Of a DNA stretch of 64,000 bases, positions 1 through 8,103 are shown one piece after another (position 1 is the stretch's first letter; every line of letters starts with the position of its first letter). The DNA lies in assembly GCA_019096065.1 (NCBI GenBank), contig JAGUCH010000008.1:1183001-1247000 (forward strand), written 5' to 3'. The notes under the pieces are model-generated. The model saw only the letters and a program-made list of their open reading frames with translations. It did not search any database and was not told where the DNA came from. The position numbers and the translations under genes were made by a program. The DNA is from Paracyclopina nana. Taxonomy: Eukaryota; Arthropoda; Copepoda; Cyclopoida; Cyclopettidae.

Positions 1-217
1 TCATTCTGGAACTGCTGCCATCCCCATTCAAGTGTTCATCTTTAACTCTGGCATGAATTAAGATGTGACGCTTTAACGAGCTTCTCAGACCAAAGTCTTT
101 GTCGCAAATTTCGCACTTGAACGGTTTTGAATCTTCATGCACAACTCTGATGTGTTCATCCAAGTGACATTTCCTGCTAAACTCCTTCTGGCAAATTTCG
201 CAACTTCTTCGGACCAT
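1..217 (-). CDS. C2H2 zinc-finger exon or gene, cut by window edge (array unit 5)
   Basis: Reads from an ATG at 217 toward position 1 and has no stop before the edge. It shows two C2H2 fingers, the first with CEIC...HLDEHIRVVH and the second with CEICDKDFG...LKRHILIH, then a Ser/Gly stretch. A polypyrimidine-CAG acceptor ends at 221. Reading on from it gives Ser-Met-Val, and this joins in frame (phase 0) to the end of the unit at 264-632, whose last finger is followed by an AAG|GTGATA donor. It is therefore probably a further exon of the same gene rather than a separate gene. The two fingers are close copies of the first two fingers of unit 4, which indicates tandem duplication. DNA binding is inferred from the family; the target is unknown. 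Confidence 0.7.
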   Translation of the reverse strand, partial: MVRRSCEICQKEFSRKCHLDEHIRVVHEDSKPFKCEICDKDFGLRSSLKRHILIHARVKDEHLNGDGSSSRM

Positions 218-263
218 TGACTGAAAGGATAAAAATTGCACATTACTTTAAGAGTTACGACAA

Positions 264-632
264 TCATTTGAACATTATCACCTTTTCATGGACAGCAGAC
301 TTGTGATAATTCAATTCAGACTTCCTGAAGAATGCCTTGCTGCAGATGTCGCAAGCAAAACTTTTGATTCTTTCATGCACCAAAGTAATGTGAGTTTTCA
401 ATTTGCACTCATAGACAAATTTCAATTCACACAAATTGCATTCATAGAACTCTGGTCGCACTTTGTCGTGAGTTGGGATGTGTAGCTTCAACGATTGCTT
501 ATGACCAAATACTTTGTCACAAATTTCGCACTTGTACGGTTTCACTTGGTCATGCACAACTCTTATGTGATCATTCAGGTGATGTTTCCTCTTAAACTCC
601 CTCTCACAAATTTCACACCGATATGAAGCCAT
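264..632 (-). CDS. C2H2 zinc-finger unit 4 of minus-strand array
   Basis: The ATG at 632 begins MASYRCEICE and opens a 122-residue frame with four C2H2 fingers, ending in VHEKVIMFK and a TGA. A CAG acceptor lies directly upstream, with GAA between it and the ATG. The final Lys codon is followed by GTGATA, a good donor that fuses in frame to unit 5, so the printed stop may lie in a retained intron. The frame also stays open upstream across the gap to unit 3, but one base out of phase with unit 3. Small size and lack of any other domain suggest an internal exon of a larger zinc-finger protein, or one product of a polycistronic array. Confidence 0.72.
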   Translation of the reverse strand: MASYRCEICEREFKRKHHLNDHIRVVHDQVKPYKCEICDKVFGHKQSLKLHIPTHDKVRPEFYECNLCELKFVYECKLKTHITLVHERIKSFACDICSKAFFRKSELNYHKSAVHEKVIMFK

Positions 633-660
633 TTCCTGCAACGATAAAGTTAAGCATACA

Positions 661-1377
661 TTATTTACTTTTGTCACGGTGAACATTAGCTCGGTGACGT
701 GTCATGTGACGCTTGTTACCGAAACATTTATCACACACATCACATTTGTACGGTCTTAGATTTTCATGAACTTCGCTTATGTGTGACTTCAGCTGTTGCT
801 GGCGAGTGTAACACTTGTCACACTTGTCACATTTGAACTGTTTTGAGATGTGGGGAGTATGCACAGACAATCTGTGCCTAGTCATGCTGCTTTTCATGCT
901 AAACTTGGTATCACAAATGTCACATTGAAAGGGCTGGAGCTTTTCATGCACTGCCTTCACATGTTTGGCCAGGTGAAATTTGCTGTTGAATTTACTGTCA
1001 CAAATGTCACAAGAGTGGATCTTCTTCATTGCCTCTTCGCTATTGTGAACTCTTGACTTGTGCAGCGACAAGTAGTCCTCCCTTTTGAACATTTTGTCAC
1101 ACATGTCACATTTGATGGGTGTGACATCTTCATGTAAAAGCTTTTTGTGCCTGAGCAAAACTGAGGGCAGGCCAAATTTCTTGTGACATATGTCACATTC
1201 ATACAATTTGACCTTCTCATGCACAGACAATTTGTGATTAAGCATGTCGACAATACGAGGAAATTTCTTATCACAAGTGTCACATGGAATAGATTTGACA
1301 AATGATTTCCTCGCTTCCTTGTGGACTTCAGTGATGTCACTAATGTCACTTTTGCTCCTTCTCTCACTATCGCTCAT
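661..1377 (-). CDS. C2H2 zinc-finger unit 3 of minus-strand array
   Basis: The ATG at 1377 (MSDSERRSKSD) sits exactly against a TTTGCAG acceptor at 1378-1380. The frame encodes 238 residues: a short charged N-terminus with a Ser-Asp-Ile motif, then seven C2H2 fingers, ending VHRDKSK and TAA. Cys-Asp-Ile/Lys-Cys-Asp is the recurring finger start. In phase, it can be the continuation of unit 2, whose internal AAA|GTGATA donor joins at phase 0. Its own 3' end has an AAAA|GTAAAT donor that would give a 33-nt intron but leaves unit 4 one base out of frame. It is a sequence-specific DNA-binding protein by family, with unknown targets. Confidence 0.75.
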   Translation of the reverse strand: MSDSERRSKSDISDITEVHKEARKSFVKSIPCDTCDKKFPRIVDMLNHKLSVHEKVKLYECDICHKKFGLPSVLLRHKKLLHEDVTPIKCDMCDKMFKREDYLSLHKSRVHNSEEAMKKIHSCDICDSKFNSKFHLAKHVKAVHEKLQPFQCDICDTKFSMKSSMTRHRLSVHTPHISKQFKCDKCDKCYTRQQQLKSHISEVHENLRPYKCDVCDKCFGNKRHMTRHRANVHRDKSK

Positions 1378-1408
1378 CTGCAAAGACAAAAATAAAAGAT
1401 AATTATGA

Positions 1409-2821
1409 TTAAATCATGAGAGGATCTTCAGTTTTGATTGGGGTTTCATCAATTTGCTCAGTGTCACTTGTGTCACAAAGTATCACTTTAGCAGCATGGA
1501 ACCTTTGAGTGTGAATCTGCAGGCGTTTTCCACTCTGAAATACAGTGCCACAAATGTCACAACAATAGTTAGTGTGAACCGTTCGAAAGTGATTGTCCAA
1601 GCATATCTTAAGGCTGAATTTTCTCTCACACTTGTCACATTGATACCTAAAATTTTCATGCACAACTTTGATGTGATTCTTCAGTGTGCTAACATACACA
1701 AATTGCATGCCACAAATGTCACATGTGGGCTTTGTTGACGACTCCAACTCCTCTGATTTTATTTGGCACATCTTTTTGTGTGACACCAGTAGTTGCTCAT
1801 TAGTGAAAACATATGGGCACGTTGGGCACTTGAAGCTCTCCTTGCGTAACGCGTCACTGGAGTGACACTTTTTTTTGTGCCAATAAAGTTTCAGTCCTGA
1901 GCTGAGCGTTACATCACACTCTCGACATTCATATTTGTAGACATACTTTTTACGGTCGTAAACAAATTTGTCACTTTTTTTGACAATGCCACTTTTCTTG
2001 ACAGTGTCACTTCTTTTATTATTGTCACTCCTGATAATGTCACTACTTTGGACAATATCCTTAGTATCACTTTTCTTGACATCGTCACTTCGTTTGACAA
2101 TGTCCTTGGAATCACTTTTCTTGGCATCGTCACTTCTTTTGACAATGTCACTTCTTGTGACAATGTCACTCATGTCAACACTGTGAAAGTAACTGGAATC
2201 CAAGGTGAATGTTTGCTCTTTTTTGGGCCTTCCTCTTTTGCCTTTGTAGACATGTTTACTCTTTTGAGCAAAGTTGTTGCTCTCCGGAAAAGTGTCACTT
2301 GTGTGAACAATGCCACCTGTTTCCACAATTTCAATTTTTGGAACAATGTCACTTGGATCGACAATTTCAATTTTGGGGACAATGTCAGCTACTGTGAATG
2401 TGTCACTACTTTCGACAATGTCAATTCTTTCAAAGTTGTCAGAACTGTTCATGATTTGAGGTAGCTCTCTTTTGGATGTGCCTCCCTTGCATCTTTTTGG
2501 TTTGAAAGGATTGGGGTATTTGCCAGAGCAAAGGTCTTCGAGCTTTGTTGGATTGACCCTGACATTGTGCACAGTGAAATAGTGACACTCCAGGTAGTTC
2601 AAATTGGGCAGTTGTGATGCACAAATGAGACATTTGTACTCAGTGCAATCACTCATTGTTGTGACTTTTGGTGTCTTTTCATCAGTGACATCAACTTTTT
2701 GCCTTTCATCATTCGCACTGTCATGTATTGCCATCAAGTGACATTGTAACAATGTTTGCGATGGCAAAATTGCTGAGCAAATGTCACACTCAAACTTTTG
2801 ATCACAATTTGAGTCGTCCAT
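1409..2821 (-). CDS. C2H2 zinc-finger protein with AT-hook and Ser-Asp repeat (unit 2)
   Basis: The ATG at 2821 (MDDSNCDQKFECDIC) lies two bases after a TTTTCAG acceptor. The 470-residue frame has two N-terminal fingers and a long linker. The linker carries an AT-hook core (KRGRPKK) and a low-complexity block of repeated Ser-Asp-Ile-Val/Lys-Lys-Ser-Asp words (about 2000-2170). A C-terminal set of about six C2H2 fingers follows, some irregular. The end, PIKTEDPLMI, is an acidic tail like the one on the gene at 6600-7691, so the printed stop looks like a real C-terminus. An alternative splice from AAA|GTGATA (near 1480) would bypass this tail and continue into unit 3. The AT-hook suggests minor-groove contact in AT-rich DNA. 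Confidence 0.78.
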   Translation of the reverse strand: MDDSNCDQKFECDICSAILPSQTLLQCHLMAIHDSANDERQKVDVTDEKTPKVTTMSDCTEYKCLICASQLPNLNYLECHYFTVHNVRVNPTKLEDLCSGKYPNPFKPKRCKGGTSKRELPQIMNSSDNFERIDIVESSDTFTVADIVPKIEIVDPSDIVPKIEIVETGGIVHTSDTFPESNNFAQKSKHVYKGKRGRPKKEQTFTLDSSYFHSVDMSDIVTRSDIVKRSDDAKKSDSKDIVKRSDDVKKSDTKDIVQSSDIIRSDNNKRSDTVKKSGIVKKSDKFVYDRKKYVYKYECRECDVTLSSGLKLYWHKKKCHSSDALRKESFKCPTCPYVFTNEQLLVSHKKMCQIKSEELESSTKPTCDICGMQFVYVSTLKNHIKVVHENFRYQCDKCERKFSLKICLDNHFRTVHTNYCCDICGTVFQSGKRLQIHTQRFHAAKVILCDTSDTEQIDETPIKTEDPLMI

Positions 2822-2865
2822 TTCTGAAAATAAAAAAAAATGTATAATTAAGTCATAATTGTCAC

Positions 2866-3792
2866 TCATGTGTCACTGATTAAGTTGGCATGTTCACTTT
2901 CTTTGTGAAAAGCGAGCATGGACAACAGATCAAACTTTTTATCACAGATGTCACAAGTGTGCGTGACAGTCACACCCTTAACATGGAATGACTCGATGTG
3001 ATCTTGTAGGAAATTTTGCTTGCGAAACGTTCTGTTGCAAATGTCACACTTGAAGTCTTGAGTCGACATGCCATGTTTTTCCCACTCATGTTTTCGCCAT
3101 GTGCCTCGGTTGCCAAAAGTTTTGCCGCAAATGTCACAGCTGTAACAAGTCTGTTTCTCATGAACATCTTTCACATGCATGTTCAGGCTGTGTTTTCTGT
3201 GATACTGTTTGTCACATATGTCACATTTGAACAGCGGTTTGTCATCGATGAGGCCATGTTCAATTCTTTTGTGACTTCGTAACTTTCTTTTATCACCATG
3301 AATGGATTCACCACAAATGTCACAAGAGAGTGTCACTTTTTTCCTATCTTTCTCTTTCTCGCTGTTATTATGCGAAGAATGAAACGCTTCTTTGTGCTTC
3401 ATCACACTGTCTTTGCTGCTCAATTGTTTACCACATAAATCACACCTGTCACATGGCTTGCTCTTGACAATTTTGTGATCCAACTTGTGATTATAGAGTT
3501 GCAATTGTGATTTCAATTGCTTACCACAAATGTCGCAAGTCAACCCACTATCGACATTTTTCAAAGGGTGAGCTTTGTTTTTGTGACATGCCAGTGTGTC
3601 AGGTCTGCTAAACTTTTTGTCACACATGTCACATTCAATGTCTTGTATGAATGGAGCATTGTGGACTTTTCGATTGTGTATGTGGAGTCTTCGTTGAGTT
3701 GTAAATTCTTCATCACAAATATCACATTTTGGATTGGCCAATTCCTGAATTTCCACCTTGAGCATCGAATGCAAATTTGACATTTTTGGCAT
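2866..3792 (-). CDS. C2H2 zinc-finger protein, nine fingers (unit 1, array head)
   Basis: I chose the ATG at 3792 (MPKMSNLHSM); a second ATG follows three codons later, and no in-frame ATG lies upstream before a stop. The 308-residue frame has nine C2H2 fingers, mostly of the CDIC...H...H type with 3-5 residues between the histidines, and ends HANLISDT-TGA. A phase-1 donor (ATC A|GTGACA) a few codons before the stop would splice in frame to unit 2. It is the first of five same-strand zinc-finger frames and is divergent from the zinc-finger gene at 4350. Family knowledge indicates nuclear DNA binding; nothing in the sequence names a target. Confidence 0.78.
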   Translation of the reverse strand: MPKMSNLHSMLKVEIQELANPKCDICDEEFTTQRRLHIHNRKVHNAPFIQDIECDMCDKKFSRPDTLACHKNKAHPLKNVDSGLTCDICGKQLKSQLQLYNHKLDHKIVKSKPCDRCDLCGKQLSSKDSVMKHKEAFHSSHNNSEKEKDRKKVTLSCDICGESIHGDKRKLRSHKRIEHGLIDDKPLFKCDICDKQYHRKHSLNMHVKDVHEKQTCYSCDICGKTFGNRGTWRKHEWEKHGMSTQDFKCDICNRTFRKQNFLQDHIESFHVKGVTVTHTCDICDKKFDLLSMLAFHKESEHANLISDT

Positions 3793-4349
3793 CCAAGCTA
3801 ATTTTTGGCAATTTCTGGCCAAAACCAAAATGTTTGGTTCCAGTGTTTCAACTTGAAACTTATGTGTGTAAATTGAGCTGCATTTTTTTTATTTTTAAGC
3901 CCTCAATAATTGGGTAAAGGTTGGCGAAAGTTTTTGCAGAATTTCGCTTGAGTTCAATAAATTACCTTATTTTCGTGATTTCTTCCAATAACTTGGCTGT
4001 TTCACAATTTGGGCACAAAAGTGCAGGTTTTGGCGGTTAAAAGCTGTTCTCACATTTTGACAGAGCTTCCAGAAAACATTCCCACTTTCATGTGCACAAA
4101 ACTACGAATAACTCAAATAGTTGGCTTTTTCTGACACTTTTTGCCTGGTTCCACTCAAACTAATGTAAGCAGTCCTGATTATCAACAAAAAGAAAGAAGT
4201 CATAGTTTTAGTCGTTAAATCAACAAATACCCTCAAATATTATGGTAAAACGCCAAAATATGAAGCTAAAGACCCAAAATCTAACTGACAACTCCGTTAT
4301 AAAGTTTTTAAAAGAAATTGGAAATGTCGCGAAATAACAAGAGGGAAAA
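3793..4349. promoter_or_regulatory. Divergent intergenic region between two zinc-finger genes
   Basis: This is 557 bp of AT-rich sequence between the start of the minus-strand zinc-finger array and the plus-strand zinc-finger gene. It must hold both promoters unless distal 5' exons exist. I see no TATA box at a convincing distance and no coding potential. Confidence 0.4.
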
Positions 4350-6428
4350 ATGAGTGACAATCGGAAGCATTGTTCGCGTTGTTCGCTAGATTTGCCGAAT
4401 GAAGCCATTTTCGCAAACCATGAGAATTGGCACAAAAGCGAGGATTTGCATCGATCTTTCACTTGCGAACTTTGCCTTCAAGTTCTTCGATGGGAGCTCC
4501 ACTTGGAGGGGCATGTCAAAAAAGACCACCAACATGACGCTTACAAGTGTGACATTTGTGACAAACTATTTGGCAGACTCAAAGATTTGGCCAAACATGG
4601 CCAACAAGTGGTCAGATGTGACACATGTGATCTTGTCACGTGTGACAGCCAAGAATTCTCCTTTCATCCTTGCAAAAGAGTTTCGCAGACTAAATTTCCA
4701 CTCAGCTACACGTGTCAAGTTTGCAAGCTTGGCTTTGCGAAGAAGTCAGGCTTGGTTCGACATGTGAAGAGACGACATCAGTCGAATGGCATCAAATGTG
4801 ATTCATGTGATGCCAGATTTGGTAGATCCATCGACATGACAAGACACAAATACAAGGAACATGATGGAATGGTTTTGTTCGAATGTGTCAAGTGTGACTT
4901 TGTCGCGAGTCACAAAAGCGTCTATGCGAAACATCATTGCAAATTGCCCAAGCCTCTTAAAACATTGAGATGTGACATATGTGATCATAGATTTAGCAGA
5001 AACACCTACTTGATGAGTCACATCAAGCGGAAACATCAAACTTTCAAATGTGACAAATGTGAGGGATCATATGTGACAGAAGAAGACTTGACTTGTCACA
5101 TAAGGGCGGAGCATCCGGAGTTCAAATGTGACAAGTGTGACAAAAAATTTGCTTCAAGTAAAGATTTGGCCACTCACAGGAAATCGTCACACTTGTCCAC
5201 TTTTAAGTGTAAATATTGTGGTTTGATCCTCAAAGATCAAATTGCATTCATCATCCATCGTTGTGACAAGGGACAAAAATGTGGCAAGCAAAGCATTTTT
5301 GTTGAAAATGATAGAAAAAGTGTGATTTCGTTCAAATGTGACACTTGCAATTGCTACTTTGTCCATCAAGACAAGTTTGATATTCACACCTGCCAAAGTG
5401 GCCAAATTGAAGCCCAAAATAATGGCACTTCTTCAAACAAACTCATAGAGACGTTGAACGAAAAGCGAACAAGTGACAAATGTGATAAGGTTTTTGATCC
5501 AGTAGAAGGCACAGATCATCACAAGCAACTTTATCCAAAGTCCATCATCAGATGTTTTCGTTGCAATTATGTTACCAACAATCAAGCTCTGTTTGCAAGT
5601 CATGTGTGCATCGAGCGAAAAAAAAGTGAGAGTCACATTGTGACATACGCTGACTGTGACAAGAAAGTTGACGTGACAATGGCAAGGATTGAGGAAGTGA
5701 ATCGGTTCATTTGTGAGCTTTGCAGGCTGAGGTTTCGATGTAAGACTGAATTGTCCACCCATGTCCTCATATATCACAGGGAAGATGGGATCAAGTGTGA
5801 CAAGTGTCACAAACTGTTTGGTCGAAAACTTGATCTTTTTCGACACATGTTAAGTCATCAAGATCAAGTTGTTCACGAATGTAAGCACTGCGACTTTGTG
5901 ACAACTGAGGAAAAGCTGTTTGCAAATCATGAATGTGTCCTTAAAAGGAGAAAGAAAATGCTGAAACCAGCTCATTGTGATGGCTGTCACAAGCCTTTGT
6001 TGGTCACACACAAAGACTCTTTGTGCAGCGATTGCTTTTCGCCTTCGATCAAAGTGTTCAAAAACAGTGTGAAATGTGACACTTGCAATTGCTATTTTGT
6101 CCACAAGGACAAGTTTGTCAATCACCCCTGCCAACTTGGCCAAATTGATTCCCAAAAAAGTGGCAGCGTCAATGAAAAACCTCAAGTCACAATTGAAATT
6201 GAGAGCAGCGAAACAAGTGACAAAAATGAAAGTTCTCATGACAAACCTAATGTCACAATTGATACAGGCAAAAATGAAGCAATCATTGAGGGTGGCATGA
6301 AACAAGAGCCTGAAACTGACATAGATGAGAGTGATTTGAAAAATAGCGCCTATTATGATGTAACTGTAGAGCAATGTGACATTGAAGAAATGTCACTTTT
6401 CAAGGAAGAGCAACCAGAAATGGCATGA
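4350..6428 (+). CDS. Large single-exon C2H2/C2HC zinc-finger protein, 692 residues
   Basis: ATG at 4350 (MSDNRKHCSRC), TGA at 6426-6428. About 17 finger-like units are visible. Roughly half are canonical C2H2 (for example CDICDHRFSRNTYLMSH...H near residue 210). The rest end in His-x-Cys (ANHEC, KHHC, IHTC), giving C2HC-type fingers. The C-terminal half repeats a module from the N-terminal half: finger pairs beginning CQVCKLGF and CELCRLRF are each followed by KCD..LFGR and CDFV.....FANH-type fingers. The CNCYFVH.DKF unit also appears twice. The tail is acidic. AATAAA follows seven bases after the stop. Probably a nuclear DNA-binding protein that grew by internal duplication; no ZAD, BTB or SCAN domain is present. 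Confidence 0.85.
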   Translation: MSDNRKHCSRCSLDLPNEAIFANHENWHKSEDLHRSFTCELCLQVLRWELHLEGHVKKDHQHDAYKCDICDKLFGRLKDLAKHGQQVVRCDTCDLVTCDSQEFSFHPCKRVSQTKFPLSYTCQVCKLGFAKKSGLVRHVKRRHQSNGIKCDSCDARFGRSIDMTRHKYKEHDGMVLFECVKCDFVASHKSVYAKHHCKLPKPLKTLRCDICDHRFSRNTYLMSHIKRKHQTFKCDKCEGSYVTEEDLTCHIRAEHPEFKCDKCDKKFASSKDLATHRKSSHLSTFKCKYCGLILKDQIAFIIHRCDKGQKCGKQSIFVENDRKSVISFKCDTCNCYFVHQDKFDIHTCQSGQIEAQNNGTSSNKLIETLNEKRTSDKCDKVFDPVEGTDHHKQLYPKSIIRCFRCNYVTNNQALFASHVCIERKKSESHIVTYADCDKKVDVTMARIEEVNRFICELCRLRFRCKTELSTHVLIYHREDGIKCDKCHKLFGRKLDLFRHMLSHQDQVVHECKHCDFVTTEEKLFANHECVLKRRKKMLKPAHCDGCHKPLLVTHKDSLCSDCFSPSIKVFKNSVKCDTCNCYFVHKDKFVNHPCQLGQIDSQKSGSVNEKPQVTIEIESSETSDKNESSHDKPNVTIDTGKNEAIIEGGMKQEPETDIDESDLKNSAYYDVTVEQCDIEEMSLFKEEQPEMA

Positions 6429-6434
6429 AAAAGC

Positions 6435-6440
6435 AATAAA
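6435..6440 (+). terminator. Poly(A) signal AATAAA
   Basis: Canonical hexamer seven bases after the stop of the zinc-finger gene at 4350-6428, implying a very short 3' UTR. Confidence 0.6.
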
Positions 6441-6599
6441 ATTGATTTCAAAGCGTGTTTTTTCTCATTTGCCCTTATTATAAGCGAGTTACTCTCGAAA
6501 AACGCCTGAATCGCGCATTATTTACCTGAAAGACTCCACAAAACTACTTTTGTTTTCTGGTAGCGCCTCATCACATTTGGCTTGACTCTTCTCGCGAAA

Positions 6600-7691
6600 A
6601 TGCCCAAAAAAGTGAAAATTCTGTCAAAAGAGGAGGTGGAAAAGTTGAAAGTGTTCACGTGTGACATTTGTGACGCCACATTCGACTTTTTCAATGGATT
6701 GTCCATGCATAAGCAAGAGTGTCACAACGAGACCCAGTACCTTTTTTGTGACGAGTGTGACGCGAAATTCGACACTCCTGCAAAGCTGAGATGTCACAGC
6801 GCAAAAGCTCACTCAAGTTCACCTTGTTACATGTGTGACATTTGTGAGAAATTCTTCAATTCGCTCGATGATTTGGACAAGCACAAAGCGAGCATAGCAA
6901 AGAGCTCAAAATGGCCAAAAATGGAGGAAAAACGTAGAGAGCCCTTCAGCTGTGACAAATGTGACAAAAAGTATTACTTCAATTTCGGCCTGGCCAAGCA
7001 CAAAATGGAGGTGCACGATGACAGTGAGCCGTATAAATGTGTCACTTGCGGGCAGAAATTCAACACTCATACCAAATGGAGGCATCACAAAGTGTCACTG
7101 CATGATAAAATGCCCTGCGAGGATTGTGACTTTTGTGGCCTGCAGCCAAAAGTGGCCAAAACGGGCCAGTTAGTACAGTGTGACATTTGTGACAAACGCT
7201 TCCTCAATCAGGATTATTTGGACGTGCACAAATTGGGCATTCATGGCGTGTCACGCAACAGCTGTGACACTTGTGACACAAAGTTCAGCGACCACTCGTC
7301 ACTTGTCACGCATAAGAAGGAATGTCAGCCGAGTAGAAAGAAGGAGGAACGAGCGAAGAATCACAAGTGTGACGAGTGTGACAAGTCGTTTTTCTACGCC
7401 TTTGGATTGACCAAGCATAAGCAGCAAGATCATGGCGTGACAACAAAAGGTCGCGCTTGTGACAAGTGTGACATGACATTCAGCCAGCTCAAGAGCTTGA
7501 CTCGCCACAAGAAGACTGCGCATGGCACCAAAAAAGCCAAGGCAAAACATCATTGTGACACGTGTGACATTGACCTCAGCTCGGCCAAAAACCTCAGTTT
7601 GCACAACGAAATGAGCCATTTGGTGGAAATCAAGGTGGAAATTGAGGAAATGGATCCTCTTTATGTTGAACCAGATCCTTTGCAACAATGA
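6600..7691 (+). CDS. C2H2 zinc-finger protein, ten fingers, acidic tail
   Basis: ATG at 6600 (MPKKVKILSKEE), stop at 7689-7691, 363 residues. Ten fingers are recognisable, most of the Cys-Asp-x-Cys-Asp type, separated by short, non-TGEKP linkers. One gap (CEDCDFCGLQPK..) looks like a decayed finger. The C-terminus is acidic (EIEEMDPLYVEPDPLQQ), resembling the PIKTEDPL tail of the minus-strand unit 2, which suggests common descent. It lies 171 bp after the preceding gene's stop, with its own upstream region and its own AATAAA, so it is probably a separate transcript. DNA-binding role inferred from the family. Confidence 0.85.
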   Translation: MPKKVKILSKEEVEKLKVFTCDICDATFDFFNGLSMHKQECHNETQYLFCDECDAKFDTPAKLRCHSAKAHSSSPCYMCDICEKFFNSLDDLDKHKASIAKSSKWPKMEEKRREPFSCDKCDKKYYFNFGLAKHKMEVHDDSEPYKCVTCGQKFNTHTKWRHHKVSLHDKMPCEDCDFCGLQPKVAKTGQLVQCDICDKRFLNQDYLDVHKLGIHGVSRNSCDTCDTKFSDHSSLVTHKKECQPSRKKEERAKNHKCDECDKSFFYAFGLTKHKQQDHGVTTKGRACDKCDMTFSQLKSLTRHKKTAHGTKKAKAKHHCDTCDIDLSSAKNLSLHNEMSHLVEIKVEIEEMDPLYVEPDPLQQ

Positions 7692-7697
7692 TGATGA

Positions 7698-7703
7698 AAT
7701 AAA
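7698..7703 (+). terminator. Poly(A) signal AATAAA
   Basis: Hexamer seven bases beyond the stop of the zinc-finger gene at 6600-7691. Confidence 0.6.
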
Positions 7704-8103
7704 AATGCTTGTTTTTCGAAATTCCCGCTCTTTTCGGCGGTTATGGCGGGCGGGCCGCGTCGGCAGGTTGGCTTCGCTTGGAGCTCGTTTTCCACTGTGG
7801 AACAGACTCTGAGAACAGCGAAGCCATCATCATCGTGGTTTGGTGTTGATTTTTTCGAGAGAGAGACAAAAAATAAATCAGTGAGAAGTGCGCGTGTTTT
7901 CCATCAACTTTCCCATATGACGGCGGTTTTCGGCGCTCGCCGCCATGTTGAAAAACTGAGCGGACCCCTCAGTTGTGCCGCTGTTCATCTAAAATTAGCT
8001 GTCGTCGCCTTAGCAGGAAAGTTGCCAACTTCGTCTTCGTCGTCTCGCTCCAGAAAACGTGGTGAACAACTCGCGAGCCACCCCCAGGGTCACGTATGGA
8101 AGG
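7704..8103 (+). promoter_or_regulatory. CNOT1 upstream region with overlapping upstream ORF
   Basis: This 400-bp region is more GC-rich than its surroundings and contains CpG-rich patches, as expected for a housekeeping promoter or 5' UTR. An ATG at 7743 opens a 122-codon frame that ends at 8109-8111, overlapping the CNOT1 ATG at 8104. If transcription starts upstream of 7743, this frame would act as an upstream ORF. The encoded peptide is basic, Ser-rich and resembles no family I know. Confidence 0.35.

Noticed and set aside
700-3700. Abundant TGTCAC/GTGACA words as a regulatory motif
   Set aside because: They arise from Cys-Asp and Ser-Asp codons (TGT GAC A, AGT GAC A) repeated in zinc fingers, on the coding strand of each gene.
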